Shown in pieces: positions 50,786-59,997 of a stretch of 64,000 nucleotides of DNA; within the stretch, counting starts at the first letter, position 1, and every line of letters starts with the position of its first letter. The stretch comes from Erwinia rhapontici. Its GTDB lineage: Bacteria; Pseudomonadota; Gammaproteobacteria; Enterobacterales; Enterobacteriaceae. The position numbers and the translations under genes were made by a program. Location: positions 186,001 through 250,000 of the forward strand of contig NZ_VRKO01000016.1 in the NCBI RefSeq assembly GCF_012271765.1, read 5' to 3'. The notes under the pieces are model-generated. The model had not been told where the DNA came from, searched no databases, and saw only the letters and a list, made by a program, of their open reading frames with translations.

Positions 50786-52717
50786 TTAAAACGAGGTCCA
50801 CTCTTCCTCAAGGGCTTTAGACGTTTGTGCGCGGAGGGGAAGGGGGTTATGGCTTGAGGATCCGACAACAAACTCGCCTTCATGCACCCGGCTGGTGTTG
50901 ATCTTAAAGATAGCGACCATCTCACTCAGTTTCTTTGCCTGCTGCTCCAGCGAAATAGCGGCGGCAGACGATTCCTGAACCAGGGTCGCATTTTGCTGCG
51001 TGGTCGAGTCCATCTCGGTCACGGCTTTCCCTATCTGTTCAATGCCCTGACGCTGTTCGTGAGAGGCACTAGAGATTTCATCGATAATCTGGCTGACATG
51101 GCTCACGGAGTTGACGATATCTCCCATGCTGTCACCGGCTTTATTCACCAGTTCAGTCCCTGTCCCAATACGTGCTACCGACTCGTTGATCAGCGACTCT
51201 ATCTCTTTCGCCGCATCTGCGCTGCGCTGCGCCAGCGTTCTGACTTCACCGGCAACAACGGCAAAACCGCGCCCCTGTTCACCGGCCCTGGCGGCTTCGA
51301 CAGCGGCATTCAATGCCAGAATATTGGTCTGGAAAGCAATACCGTTGATCACGCTAATGATTTCAGTGATTTTCTTTGAGCTACCTGCGATGCCATTCAT
51401 GGTGCTGACCACCTCACTGACGATCTGACCCCCTTTACGGGCATCGGCGCTGGCGCTGGCAGCAAGCTTGCTGGCTTGCAAGGCATTATCGGCGTTAAGG
51501 CGTACCGTCGAGGTGAGCTCCTCCATACTGGAGGCGGTTTCCACCACGGCGGCGGACTGTTGTTCCGTTCTGGACGCTAAATCCGTATTCCCTGCGGCAA
51601 TCTGTGATGAGGCACTGGCTAAGTGACTGACGCTTTCACGTATGCCCGAGATCATGTCGCATAAACGGGTATTCATCGCGCCCATTGTTTGGGTTAGCTC
51701 ACCCAATTCATCTTTGGAGGAGGCGGTGATCTGAGCCGTCAGATCGCCACTGGAAATGCGCTGTGCCAGGGCAAGATTTTCACTCACAGGTCGTGTGATT
51801 TTACGCGTGATCGCCCAAGCGGTGACCAGCCCGGTAAACACCGCCAGTAATGAAAGGAGGGTGATAATGGTGATCGTGCGAGAAATTACTTGGGTGTTAT
51901 ATTCCGTCTGCATTTCAATTAATGTGGCTGCAGTGGTGTTCAGTTCGTTAGCACCCTGGGCCATGTTGTCGGCAGATAGTTGCGTTTTCTCGATGGCAGA
52001 TAAATACGTTTCTGCACTCGCTTTCAAAGCCTCGTAGCGCATCCATACCGGGGTCAATACGTTTTTTGTCGCCTCTGGCCATTGTGCCAGGCTGTCATTA
52101 TACAGCGATTCAGTGCGGCGATATAATGCGTCAAAGTCCGATATGGTTTCAGGAGTATGCTTTGCGATCAGTGTGTTGCCAGCCTCACTGAGCAGGGAAA
52201 ACGCGAAGAGTAAATCAAAAATTTTATCGAGAGAGTCACTATCAGATGCGGTATTTTTTAAGTCATCTTGCAGGTTGGGGAGAAAGCGATTATCACTTTG
52301 TTGCAGCAGGTTTTTAGCGAGTTGATTACTGTGGCGGCTTTTATCGTAATAGTCAGTTCGTAACTCACTGTAGCGTTCAATATTGGCGCTGAGCTGTTCA
52401 AACTGCTTTTGAGCTTCTCCGCGCCAGGTGAACTGACTGGCATCCTTAATCAGCGTTTGCATCGATTTAATGGCATCGCCGTTCGCTTTCATTTTCTCAT
52501 CATCACCCGTATGCATGTAAATCAAACGGTTTTGCCGGGCGGCATCCAGCTGGTTGCCAATATCATTGGTCAGCGTTGTTTTTATTGAGTTATGTTCTAT
52601 CGTTTTTAACGCGTAAATACCGTAACCTGATATGCCGATAATAATGCAGATTAAAAGAATAAATCCTGAAAAAAGTTTCTTACCTATTGAAAAGTCGTTA
52701 AATTTTAAAATAATCAT
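50786..52717 (-). CDS. Transmembrane methyl-accepting chemotaxis protein
   Basis: 643 residues from ATG 52717 (AAAGGA 6 bases upstream). TM1 is [20 protein letters not shown] near the start. A periplasmic domain of about 250 residues follows, then TM2 ([20 protein letters not shown]), a HAMP domain ([19 protein letters not shown]), and the MCP domain with tip [24 protein letters not shown]. It ends EEEWTSF, an xWxxF pentapeptide for CheR/CheB docking as in Tsr/Tar. The ligand is unknown. A sigma-28 promoter lies 79 bases upstream. Confidence 0.95.
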   Translation of the reverse strand: MIILKFNDFSIGKKLFSGFILLICIIIGISGYGIYALKTIEHNSIKTTLTNDIGNQLDAARQNRLIYMHTGDDEKMKANGDAIKSMQTLIKDASQFTWRGEAQKQFEQLSANIERYSELRTDYYDKSRHSNQLAKNLLQQSDNRFLPNLQDDLKNTASDSDSLDKIFDLLFAFSLLSEAGNTLIAKHTPETISDFDALYRRTESLYNDSLAQWPEATKNVLTPVWMRYEALKASAETYLSAIEKTQLSADNMAQGANELNTTAATLIEMQTEYNTQVISRTITIITLLSLLAVFTGLVTAWAITRKITRPVSENLALAQRISSGDLTAQITASSKDELGELTQTMGAMNTRLCDMISGIRESVSHLASASSQIAAGNTDLASRTEQQSAAVVETASSMEELTSTVRLNADNALQASKLAASASADARKGGQIVSEVVSTMNGIAGSSKKITEIISVINGIAFQTNILALNAAVEAARAGEQGRGFAVVAGEVRTLAQRSADAAKEIESLINESVARIGTGTELVNKAGDSMGDIVNSVSHVSQIIDEISSASHEQRQGIEQIGKAVTEMDSTTQQNATLVQESSAAAISLEQQAKKLSEMVAIFKINTSRVHEGEFVVGSSSHNPLPLRAQTSKALEEEWTSF

Positions 52718-52795
52718 ATTAAGTCCTTTATTAAACATAATTAGTGTTATTGAAATAATTCTGCTTCCGGAGGTAAAACACGTGCCTGCAGGATT

Positions 52796-52822
52796 TTATC
52801 GGCAGTGAGAGCGGTTTCATTA
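52796..52822 (-). promoter_or_regulatory. Sigma-28 (FliA) promoter of the chemoreceptor gene
   Basis: On the minus strand: TAATGAAA, 11 bases, GCCGATAA. The -10 is a perfect match, the spacer is the standard length, and the -35 matches TAAAGTTT at 4 of 8 positions. Confidence 0.75.
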
Positions 52823-52913
52823 AAAATGACTTTTATTGGGCAGTGATGGGATTTAGTGTGTTGATTTTAAAGTTTTTTTAATGTTAATAAGGGGGCTGAT
52901 TATAAGATTGATG

Positions 52914-52943
52914 CGCGTTATTTCTGATGAAATAACGCGTTTT
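52914..52943 (+). terminator. Hairpin with short T-run
   Basis: CGCGTTATTTC and GAAATAACGCG around TGAT, followed by TTTT on the plus strand. Both neighbours are on the minus strand, so its use as a terminator is unclear. Confidence 0.45.
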
Positions 52944-53072
52944 CTGATGTTTTGCTGGCAGACAGGGTACTTTTGTCAGTGGAATTAACTTTATGTAAAT
53001 GGAGTTTTACATTTTTTTACATTTATATTGCAAGGTATCAGCGTTCTTTCTCGCAAACAGGCTGTTTATTTC

Positions 53073-54026
53073 TTAGCGTTTCCGGCTATCAGGAATAATC
53101 AAATCCCCGCGTAGCACGCATGCACCCAGCATGTCGCGGGTTTTCTCTGTCAGCCAGCTGACGATACGTGCTGCCATCGCATCCATGGAGTATTCAATCG
53201 AAGGAATGGACGGAATGCCCGGCAGATCCAGCGAACCGGCAAGGCTGAAGATCATAATGTCACCCGGTACGGTTTTATTAAACGCCTGCAGCTGGCCGAT
53301 CACCCGCTGTGCTTCCTGCTCGTCAGCCACCAGCAGGGCGTTGAAATTAACGGTAGTGGCGTTATTCAGCAGCACCTGTACCGCAACGGACGAGGTGGTG
53401 GAATCCATAAACACCAGATTGCGGTTAAACGGCAAAAAGTTGTTTTCCAGCGCCAGCTTATAGCCCAGCAGCACCTGATCGGTATGACCGCTGGCCTCCG
53501 GATGGATCAGGGCAATCTGACGGCGGCCCTGGCTGATCAGATAATTACAGGCGGTCTCTGCGGCAAACGCATGGTCAAACTGGATGCTGTTTGGCGTGTC
53601 GGCAGCGACACAGTCAATCAGGATGACGTTGTCATCCGTAATATTCAGCGGGAAACGTGCGCCGATAATCAATACATCATCACAGAGGCCGCAGGAGAGT
53701 TCATCCAGCGCATTCATCACGCCCGTTTTGCTGTTGGCGAAACGCAGCAGCAGATGCTTTTGATGCTGGCTGAGGTGTTTTTCCAGTGCATAGAGATAAC
53801 CGGTGGTCTGGTTAATATTCTCCTGTGCGCAGATCACGCCAATGCAGCCCGTCGACTGCGACAGTAGTGACTGCGCGATAACATTTGGCCGGTAGCTGAG
53901 TTCTTCGGCTGCTTTCAGCACCGCAAGGCGACTGGCTTCTTTCACTCCGCGCGATCCGCTCAACACCCGTGATACTGTGGCTTTAGACACCCCAGCTAAA
54001 CGCGATACATCGTTGATTGTTGACAT
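53073..54026 (-). CDS. LacI-family repressor, likely of the adjacent PTS/GH1 operon
   Basis: 317 residues from ATG 54026 (GGGGAG 4-5 bases upstream). The longer open frame to 54206 runs through an operator and is rejected. The LacI helix-turn-helix is STINDVSRLAGVSKATVSRVLSGSRGVKEASR, and the ligand domain follows (SLLSQSTGCIGVICAQENIN). It is divergent from a PTS operon and has operator-like sites in front of both. It resembles the AscG/CelR-type regulators of beta-glucoside operons. Confidence 0.9.
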   Translation of the reverse strand: MSTINDVSRLAGVSKATVSRVLSGSRGVKEASRLAVLKAAEELSYRPNVIAQSLLSQSTGCIGVICAQENINQTTGYLYALEKHLSQHQKHLLLRFANSKTGVMNALDELSCGLCDDVLIIGARFPLNITDDNVILIDCVAADTPNSIQFDHAFAAETACNYLISQGRRQIALIHPEASGHTDQVLLGYKLALENNFLPFNRNLVFMDSTTSSVAVQVLLNNATTVNFNALLVADEQEAQRVIGQLQAFNKTVPGDIMIFSLAGSLDLPGIPSIPSIEYSMDAMAARIVSWLTEKTRDMLGACVLRGDLIIPDSRKR

Positions 54027-54120
54027 TTTTCTCCCCTGACACCCGGTAACAGCCTGCAAAAAATACCGCAAGAATGGCGCAAAATATCGCCACTGCCAGT
54101 ATAGCGGCTTTGCATTTTCA

Positions 54121-54137
54121 TGGAAACCGATTTTCCA
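54121..54137. promoter_or_regulatory. Operator-like site O1 (LacI family)
   Basis: TGGAAACCGATTTTCCA is a palindrome of the GAAANCGNTTTC type bound by LacI-family proteins, located before the repressor gene. Confidence 0.7.
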
Positions 54138-54213
54138 TATCACCTCAAAACTGTCCATATAGACCGCATTTTTGTGATGGGAATCCAGGAAAAAACCCTT
54201 TAACACCTGCGTT

Positions 54214-54229
54214 TATGATGAGTATCACA
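54214..54229 (+). promoter_or_regulatory. CRP site of the PTS operon
   Basis: TATGA-N6-TCACA matches the CRP consensus TGTGA-N6-TCACA at 9 of 10 defined positions, 91 bases before the EIIB start. Confidence 0.75.
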
Positions 54230-54246
54230 TTTTTGTTTTCCTTAAA

Positions 54247-54283
54247 TGGAAAACGGTTTCCGTATGGTGTCCAATCGTTTCCA
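54247..54283. promoter_or_regulatory. Operator-like sites O2 and O3 (LacI family)
   Basis: TGGAAAACGGTTTCCG at 54247 repeats the O1 pattern. A further half-like site, GTCCAATCGTTTCCA (54269-54283), has the inverse TGGAAACGATTGGAC. Both lie just downstream of the CRP site and before the EIIB gene. Confidence 0.65.
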
Positions 54284-54319
54284 CATTTACGTTCTATTAC
54301 ATTTCGAGGATAACGGATT

Positions 54320-54634
54320 ATGGTGAGGATTATGCTGTGCTGCTCTGCCGGGATGTCCACCAGTATGCTGGTGAGAAAAATGGTGGAGGCCGCCAATGAA
54401 AGAGAGCTGGAGGTGGACATTGAGGCGTATGGCGTCGCAGAGTTCGATACCCAGTTTCCCCGTTATCAGGTGGTGCTGCTGGGGCCACAGGTTAAATATA
54501 TGCTGAAAACACTGTCAGAAAAGGCTGCCACGCAGGGTATTCCGGTTCAACCCATCGATCCGATGGATTACGGCATGCAGCGCGGTGACAAGGTGCTGGA
54601 CTTCGCGCTGTCGTTGATTAACGCAGCAAACTAA
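54320..54634 (+). CDS. PTS lactose/cellobiose-family EIIB component
   Basis: 104 residues. The phosphorylation cysteine is in MLCCSAGMSTSMLV near the N-terminus, as in CelA/ChbB. The rest (VLLGPQVKYMLKTL, then GIPVQPIDPMDYGMQRGDKV) is family-typical. It passes phosphate from EIIA to the sugar bound by EIIC. First gene of the operon EIIB-EIIC-GH1-EIIA. Confidence 0.93.
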   Translation: MVRIMLCCSAGMSTSMLVRKMVEAANERELEVDIEAYGVAEFDTQFPRYQVVLLGPQVKYMLKTLSEKAATQGIPVQPIDPMDYGMQRGDKVLDFALSLINAAN

Positions 54635-54645
54635 AGGGTGTTCAT

Positions 54646-55974
54646 ATGAGTTCGCTATATCAGTCAATGATTGCCGTTATCGAGCAATCCATCACCCCGC
54701 TGGCGGGGCGTCTGGGTCAGCAAAAATACGTTATCGCCATCCGTGATGGCTTCACTGCCGCGCTGCCGTTTATGATCATCGGCTCGTTTATGCTGGTGTT
54801 TATCTTCCCGCCCTTTTCGGCGGATACCACCAACAGCTTTGCGCGTGGCTGGCTGGATTTTTCACTGTCCTACCGTGAACAGCTGATGCTGCCGTTTAAC
54901 CTGAGCATGGGGGTGATGACCTTCTTCATCTCTGTCGGGATTGGTGCCAGCCTTGGGCGGCAGTTTAATCTTGACCCGGTGATGTCCGGTCTGCTGGCGT
55001 TTATGGCATTTCTGCTGGTGGCGGCCCCTTATGCGGATGGTCATATCTCCACGCAGTATCTCTCCGGGCAGGGTATTTTCACCGCGTTGATCACCGCGAT
55101 CTACTCGACGCGCGTCTATGCCTGGCTGAAGCAGAACAACATTACCATTCGCCTGCCAAAAGAAGTACCCACCGGGGTGGCGCGCTCCTTTGAAATCCTG
55201 ATCCCGGTGGTGGTGGTGATGGGCACGCTGCATCCGCTGAATCTGTTTATTGAAGCGCAAACCGGCATGATTATGCCGCAGGCGATTATGCACCTGCTGG
55301 AGCCGCTGGTGTCGGCATCGGATTCACTGCCTGCGATCCTGCTGTCGGTGCTGCTGTGCCAGATTTTCTGGTTCGCCGGTATCCACGGTGCCCTGATTGT
55401 GACCGGGATTATGAACCCGTTCTGGATGGCGAACCTGTCGGCCAACCAGGCTGCGCTGGCCGCCGGAGCGGCGTTACCGCATATCTATTTACAGGGCTTC
55501 TGGGATCACTACCTGCTGATCGGCGGTGTGGGTTCAACACTGCCTCTGGCTTTCCTGCTGTTGCGCAGCCGCGTGACTCATCTGCGTACCATCGGCAAAA
55601 TGGGCGTGGTGCCCAGCTTCTTCAATATCAATGAACCTATCCTGTTCGGTGCACCGATCATTATGAATCCGATGCTGTTCATCCCGTTTATCTGCGTGCC
55701 GATGATCAACGCCTGCCTGGCGTATGGCGCGACCAAACTGGGCTGGCTGGCGCAGGTGGTGTCGCTGACGCCGTGGACCACTCCCGCGCCAATCGGGGCT
55801 TCCTGGGCAGCTAACTGGGCGTTCAGTCCGGTAGTGATGTGTCTGATTTGTATGGTGATGTCGGCCCTGATGTACCTGCCATTCCTGCGCGCCTATGAGC
55901 GCTCGTTAATGAAAACCGAAGAGCAGAAAGCCCAGGCCAGCGCACCGTTAAGCGGCACCGTCAGCAGCAACTGA
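54646..55974 (+). CDS. PTS lactose/cellobiose-family EIIC component
   Basis: 442 residues, about ten helices. Family marks are YVIAIRDGFTAALPFMIIGS near the N-terminus, FWFAGIHGALIVTGIMNPFW, and the substrate motif FFNINEPILFGAPIIMNPML. Probably takes up cellobiose or another beta-diglucoside. It starts 11 bases after EIIB. Confidence 0.95.
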   Translation: MSSLYQSMIAVIEQSITPLAGRLGQQKYVIAIRDGFTAALPFMIIGSFMLVFIFPPFSADTTNSFARGWLDFSLSYREQLMLPFNLSMGVMTFFISVGIGASLGRQFNLDPVMSGLLAFMAFLLVAAPYADGHISTQYLSGQGIFTALITAIYSTRVYAWLKQNNITIRLPKEVPTGVARSFEILIPVVVVMGTLHPLNLFIEAQTGMIMPQAIMHLLEPLVSASDSLPAILLSVLLCQIFWFAGIHGALIVTGIMNPFWMANLSANQAALAAGAALPHIYLQGFWDHYLLIGGVGSTLPLAFLLLRSRVTHLRTIGKMGVVPSFFNINEPILFGAPIIMNPMLFIPFICVPMINACLAYGATKLGWLAQVVSLTPWTTPAPIGASWAANWAFSPVVMCLICMVMSALMYLPFLRAYERSLMKTEEQKAQASAPLSGTVSSN

Positions 55975-55994
55975 ACATCATGGAGAACACAACG

Positions 55995-57395
55995 ATGAAA
56001 TATCAATTTCCCAAAGACTTCTGGTGGGGCAGCGCCAGCTCTGCGCTGCAAACCGAAGGGGAAAGCCAGCCCGCTCGTGGGGAAACCACCTGGGATGCCT
56101 GGTACCGCCAACAGCCAACGCGTTTTCACCAGCAGGTGGGGCCGCAGGATACCTCGACCTTTTACCAGCACTGGCGTGACGATATTGCCCTGCTGAAGCA
56201 GCTCAACCACAACAGTTTCCGTACCTCATTGAGCTGGTCCCGTCTGATACCGGACGGCACGGGAGAGGTTAACCTGGAAGCGGTGGCGTTCTATAACAAC
56301 GTGATTGATGAACTGCTGGCGCAGGGGATCCAGCCATTTATCACCCTGTTCCATTTTGATATGCCGATGGCGATGCAGCAGCAGGGTGGCTGGGAAAGCC
56401 GGGACGTGGTGGCGGCTTTCAGTCGCTATGCGAACCTCTGCTTTGAGTTGTTCGGTGACCGCGTGCTGCACTGGTTCACCTTCAACGAGCCGATTGTCCC
56501 GGTGGAAGGGGGATATCTTTACGACTTCCATTACCCGAACGTAGTGGACTTTAAGCGGGCAGCGACCGCTGCATACCACACGGTGCTGGCCCATGCGCAG
56601 GCAGTGCGTGCATTTCGTGCCGGGCAGTACCCGGGGGAAATTGGCATTGTGCTGAATCTGACGCCGTCCTATCCGCGTTCGCAGAACCCGGCGGATGTGA
56701 AAGCGGCCCACCATGCCGACCTGCTGTTTAACCGCAGCTTCCTTGACCCGGTGTTGCGCGGCGAGTATCCGGCCGATCTGATGGTCCTGCTGCAAAGCTA
56801 CGATCAGCTTCCGGCTTGCCAGCCGGGGGACCGGGCGTTAATCGCTGACGGTAAGATCGACCTGTTGGGGATTAACTATTACCAGCCGCGCCGCGTCAAG
56901 TGCCGGGACAGCGCCGTGAATCTGCAATCGCCATTTATGCCAGAGTGGTTATTTGATAATTACGAGATGCCCGGTCGTAAAATGAATCCGTATCGCGGCT
57001 GGGAAATCTATGAGCCGGGTATTTACGATATTCTGACTAATTTACGTGTGAATTATGGTAACCCGCGCTGCTTTATTTCCGAGAACGGCATGGGCGTGGA
57101 AAATGAACAACGATTTGTTGATGACGGCCAGATTAATGACCACTACCGCATTGAATTTGTATCTGAGCATCTGAAGTGGCTGCATAAAGGCATCAGTGAA
57201 GGGAGTCATTGCCTCGGTTACCACATGTGGACCTTTATTGATAACTGGTCATGGTGCAACGGTTATAAAAATCGCTACGGCTTCGTACAGCTCGATTTAG
57301 CCACGCAGCAGCGCACGGTGAAAAAAAGCGGAGAGTGGTTTGCCCGCACCGCCGCCCGTCATGGATTTAATGAAGAAGGGGATAATGATGATTGA
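55995..57395 (+). CDS. GH1 6-phospho-beta-glucosidase
   Basis: 466 residues from ATG 55995 (GGAG 9 bases upstream); the in-frame ATG at 55980 is possible. The GH1 motifs are YQFPKDFWWGSASSALQTEG at the N-terminus, acid/base Glu in FTFNEPIVP and nucleophile Glu in FISENGMG. Its place inside a PTS operon makes a 6-phospho substrate likely. Its stop overlaps the start of the EIIA gene. Confidence 0.93.
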   Translation: MKYQFPKDFWWGSASSALQTEGESQPARGETTWDAWYRQQPTRFHQQVGPQDTSTFYQHWRDDIALLKQLNHNSFRTSLSWSRLIPDGTGEVNLEAVAFYNNVIDELLAQGIQPFITLFHFDMPMAMQQQGGWESRDVVAAFSRYANLCFELFGDRVLHWFTFNEPIVPVEGGYLYDFHYPNVVDFKRAATAAYHTVLAHAQAVRAFRAGQYPGEIGIVLNLTPSYPRSQNPADVKAAHHADLLFNRSFLDPVLRGEYPADLMVLLQSYDQLPACQPGDRALIADGKIDLLGINYYQPRRVKCRDSAVNLQSPFMPEWLFDNYEMPGRKMNPYRGWEIYEPGIYDILTNLRVNYGNPRCFISENGMGVENEQRFVDDGQINDHYRIEFVSEHLKWLHKGISEGSHCLGYHMWTFIDNWSWCNGYKNRYGFVQLDLATQQRTVKKSGEWFARTAARHGFNEEGDNDD

Positions 57396-57690
57396 TTTAG
57401 AAGAGGCAGTGATGGAGATCATCGTCAACGCCGGACAGTCGCGCAGCCTGTGCTTTGAAGCCCTGCATGCCGCGCGTGGTGGGGATATTACCCGGGCGAA
57501 AGCCCTGTTGCAGGAAGCGGATGGCTTTTCGCGGCAGGCCCATCAGATGCAAACCAAACTGATCGAGCAGGATGCCGGAGAAGCCCGGCAGCCGATGACC
57601 TTGATTATGGTGCATGCGCAGGATCATCTGATGACCTCCTTACTGGCCCGTGAATTATCCGAAGAAATTATCCATCTCTATCAGCGATAG
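57388..57690 (+). CDS. PTS lactose/cellobiose-family EIIA component
   Basis: 100 residues from ATG 57388 (a tandem ATG is at 57385), with AAGGGG upstream, overlapping the GH1 gene by eight bases. An all-helical EIIA: LEEAVMEIIVNAGQSRSLCF, AKALLQEADGFSRQAHQMQT and the phospho-His motif VHAQDHLMTSLLA. It completes the permease with EIIB and EIIC. Confidence 0.93.
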   Translation: MIDLEEAVMEIIVNAGQSRSLCFEALHAARGGDITRAKALLQEADGFSRQAHQMQTKLIEQDAGEARQPMTLIMVHAQDHLMTSLLARELSEEIIHLYQR

Positions 57691-57846
57691 AATCAAACAT
57701 TCAGTGAGGAAATTAATTACCAGAATATATTAATCCGTCTTTACCTCTGTGTATTATCAATAAACTGCTGGTTATGGTAGTGGGGTTGGTATTATTTAAA
57801 TCATAACAAGACAGTTATTATCCAAAATAACATCGCTCACGCACAC

Positions 57847-57877
57847 GTCTTTGCGCGGCATTGTGACGCGCAAAGAC
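57847..57877 (+). promoter_or_regulatory. Hairpin in the leader of the porin gene
   Basis: GTCTTTGCGCG and CGCGCAAAGAC form a perfect 11-bp stem with a 9-base loop, 26 bases before the porin start. It is AT-rich between this and the EIIA gene. A leader control or mRNA-stability role is possible. Confidence 0.6.
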
Positions 57878-57903
57878 CACGGCTGGGTAATATTGAGATA
57901 ATT

Positions 57904-59331
57904 ATGAAAATATTTAAAAAATTGCCCTTGACGCTGGCGGTCATGGCAGCCCTTTGTTCTGGATCCGTCGTTGCACAAGAATTTACTCAGGCACAAATCG
58001 ACGCCATCGTGGCGCGAGCCGTGGATAAAGCGTTAGCCGAACGTCAGGTCAAAATAGACACTGCCGTCGATAAAGCCCTGGCAGAACGTCAGGCCAAAGC
58101 CGACAGTGCCATGGCTAAAAAAGCGGATGTGATCACTGAGCCACAAACCACGGCGCAGTCGCCTGACAAGGCAATTCCGTTTGGCGTGCAGTTCACGGGC
58201 TACGCTCGCTACGGTGCACAGTTCCAGGGGGGTGACCAGAAGTTTGTCGGCGTCGACGGTTCCTATAATGGTTCTTCTGCGATAGGCCGTCTGGGCAATG
58301 AAGGCAATGGCGGTGAGTTCCAGCTTTCCAAAGCCTTTAAAGGCGATAACGGCGCAATCTGGGACGTTAACGTGATGATCGATCACTGGGGCGATGAGGT
58401 TAACCTCAAAAAAGCCTATGCGGGCGTCACGAATCTGTTCGAGTCGAACCCCAATGCGTATCTGTGGGCCGGACGCGATTTCCACCAGCGTCCACAGCAG
58501 GGGATTAACGACTACTTCTGGATGAACCATGATGGGCAGGGTGCGGGGGTGAAAAACTTCGAACTCGGCGGCGTGAAGTTTGATGTGGCGACAGTAGCCG
58601 CTGTAGAGTCCTGTAATCCTGAAGTGATGGACGACGGTGGCAACCCGTCACGCATCAGCTGTACCGGTGGTTCGGGCACCGGCGACAAAGGTAACTATGC
58701 GGTCACCTCCAAAATCCACGGCATGAAGGTCGGCCCGCTGGATCTGGAGTTGTACGCCAACTACGGCTTTGATTCCAAGGCGGTGGAAAGTGAAGAGCGT
58801 CTGAAAGCCTGGCAGGGCGGTGTGGTCCTGAGCCACACAGGCGAAAACGGCGTGAACAAAGTGATCACCCGTTACTCCAACAACGCTGATAACAGCGTGT
58901 TTAATAAAACCGACGAGCTGACGGCGATCTATGCCAGCTTTGAAGGGAACTACAAGTTCACGCAGCAGGCGCAGGTGGAGTATCTGCTGGCCTTCCACGA
59001 CTACGCGAATAAAGCGGATAACACGGATGATCGCCGTAACTACGGGGCAATCGTGCGCCCGATGTACTGGTGGAACGATGTGCACTCCACCTGGCTGGAA
59101 GCGGGTTATCAGCGTGTTGATTACGATCAGGGCGGCGATAACCACGGCTGGAAGCTGACGCTGTCGCAGAACGTCTCCATTGATATGGGGCCGGAGTTCC
59201 GTCCGATGCTGCGCTTCTACGTCACGGGGGGCGAAGTGGATAACAAGCGTACCGCACGTATCAACGGCAACGATGATAATACGCAGCTCGACTCCTTTAA
59301 CGTCGGTGCGATGTGGGAAGCCTGGTTCTGA
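57904..59331 (+). CDS. Sugar porin (LamB/ScrY/BglH family)
   Basis: 475 residues. Signal peptide MKIFKKLPLTLAVMAALCSG, cut after VVA. The mature N-terminus holds a charged helical, probably coiled-coil, segment with an internal repeat (VDKALAERQVKIDTA, VDKALAERQAKADSA), as in ScrY. The porin barrel begins at PFGVQFTGYARYGAQFQGGD and ends with the outer-membrane signature MWEAWF. It should let oligosaccharides through the outer membrane for the upstream PTS. A 213-base gap separates it from the PTS genes. Confidence 0.92.
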   Translation: MKIFKKLPLTLAVMAALCSGSVVAQEFTQAQIDAIVARAVDKALAERQVKIDTAVDKALAERQAKADSAMAKKADVITEPQTTAQSPDKAIPFGVQFTGYARYGAQFQGGDQKFVGVDGSYNGSSAIGRLGNEGNGGEFQLSKAFKGDNGAIWDVNVMIDHWGDEVNLKKAYAGVTNLFESNPNAYLWAGRDFHQRPQQGINDYFWMNHDGQGAGVKNFELGGVKFDVATVAAVESCNPEVMDDGGNPSRISCTGGSGTGDKGNYAVTSKIHGMKVGPLDLELYANYGFDSKAVESEERLKAWQGGVVLSHTGENGVNKVITRYSNNADNSVFNKTDELTAIYASFEGNYKFTQQAQVEYLLAFHDYANKADNTDDRRNYGAIVRPMYWWNDVHSTWLEAGYQRVDYDQGGDNHGWKLTLSQNVSIDMGPEFRPMLRFYVTGGEVDNKRTARINGNDDNTQLDSFNVGAMWEAWF

Positions 59332-59383
59332 TTGTCAGCGGATGAAACGGGAACAGAGGGGCGACCAGTGACGCTGGTCTGCA

Positions 59384-59680
59384 CGATGGTCCAGGTTCAG
59401 GTCAACGTCAACGTCAAGGGCGTTTCGCTTTCCCGCTGCGCGGGCGAAGCGACCAAAGGGCGGCAGTCGCCCCGCCCTTTGGAATCCGGGCTTGCGGCAG
59501 GCGCATCGCCCGCTTTCAGCGGGTGCCATCGTCAGCTTCGTTCACCGACGGAGCGGTCGTGACGGCACATCCCTGTGCCGGCTCTCCCTCTCACCGCCGT
59601 CCTGGCGGTTCGTCCTGGTTCACTGTGCTTCCTCAGCGCTGCTGAATGCCGCCTCAACGTCAAAAGCCAGGTCAAAACCC
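59384..59680. repeat. Dispersed multi-hairpin repeat R2, copy 2
   Basis: About 297 bp, matching 21933-22215. The main hairpin here is CCAAAGGGCGG (59453-59463) with CCGCCCTTTGG (59472-59482) around the same loop CAGTCGCC, while the other copy has CCCAGGGTGGG/CCCACCCTGGG. It starts 52 bases after the porin stop. Confidence 0.85.
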
Positions 59681-59691
59681 AGATCCAAAAC

Positions 59692-59922
59692 CCTGATTCA
59701 AATCAATCCGCAGAGACTGTCACGTGGTGGGGGTTGTAATACCCGCAGCGAGCAGACGTTCTGCGGGGATGGGGCCAGTTTGAGGTAAGCCGGACGTCAC
59801 GCGGCAGGGACGCCGCGTGCCGAGGCCCGCATGGATGCGTCTTTTGCCGATCCGGCGTGCTCAAACTGGCCTCAGACCTGAAGCCGAATGATCAGCCATT
59901 CATTTTTGTGGGGATCTCTTAG
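59692..59922. repeat. Dispersed structured repeat R1, copy C
   Basis: Nearly identical to copy A from CCTGATTCAAATCAATCCGC to CATTTTTGTGGG, including the stem GGCCAGTTTGAG/CTCAAACTGGCC. The left terminal inverted repeat of copy A is missing and the right one is partly kept (TTTTTGTGGGGATCTCTTAG). It follows R2 copy 2 after about 11 bases. Confidence 0.87.
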
Positions 59923-59947
59923 GGGGCGGCCACTTGTATCTTAATAA

Positions 59948-59971
59948 CGTAACGGGTTAGCTACCGTTACG
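59948..59971 (-). terminator. Possible terminator after the malK-type gene
   Basis: CGTAACGG pairs with CCGTTACG; on the minus strand it is followed by TTATTAAG. It lies 26 bases after the stop at 59998. Confidence 0.45.
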
Positions 59972-59997
59972 CGAAGCGGGGTGACCCTCTTTTCCGG

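Larger units (their letters stand above)
52718..53072. other. AT-rich gap between the chemoreceptor and the LacI gene
   Basis: No gene is seen. It contains the sigma-28 promoter of the chemoreceptor and a perfect 11-bp hairpin (52914-52939). Confidence 0.6.
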
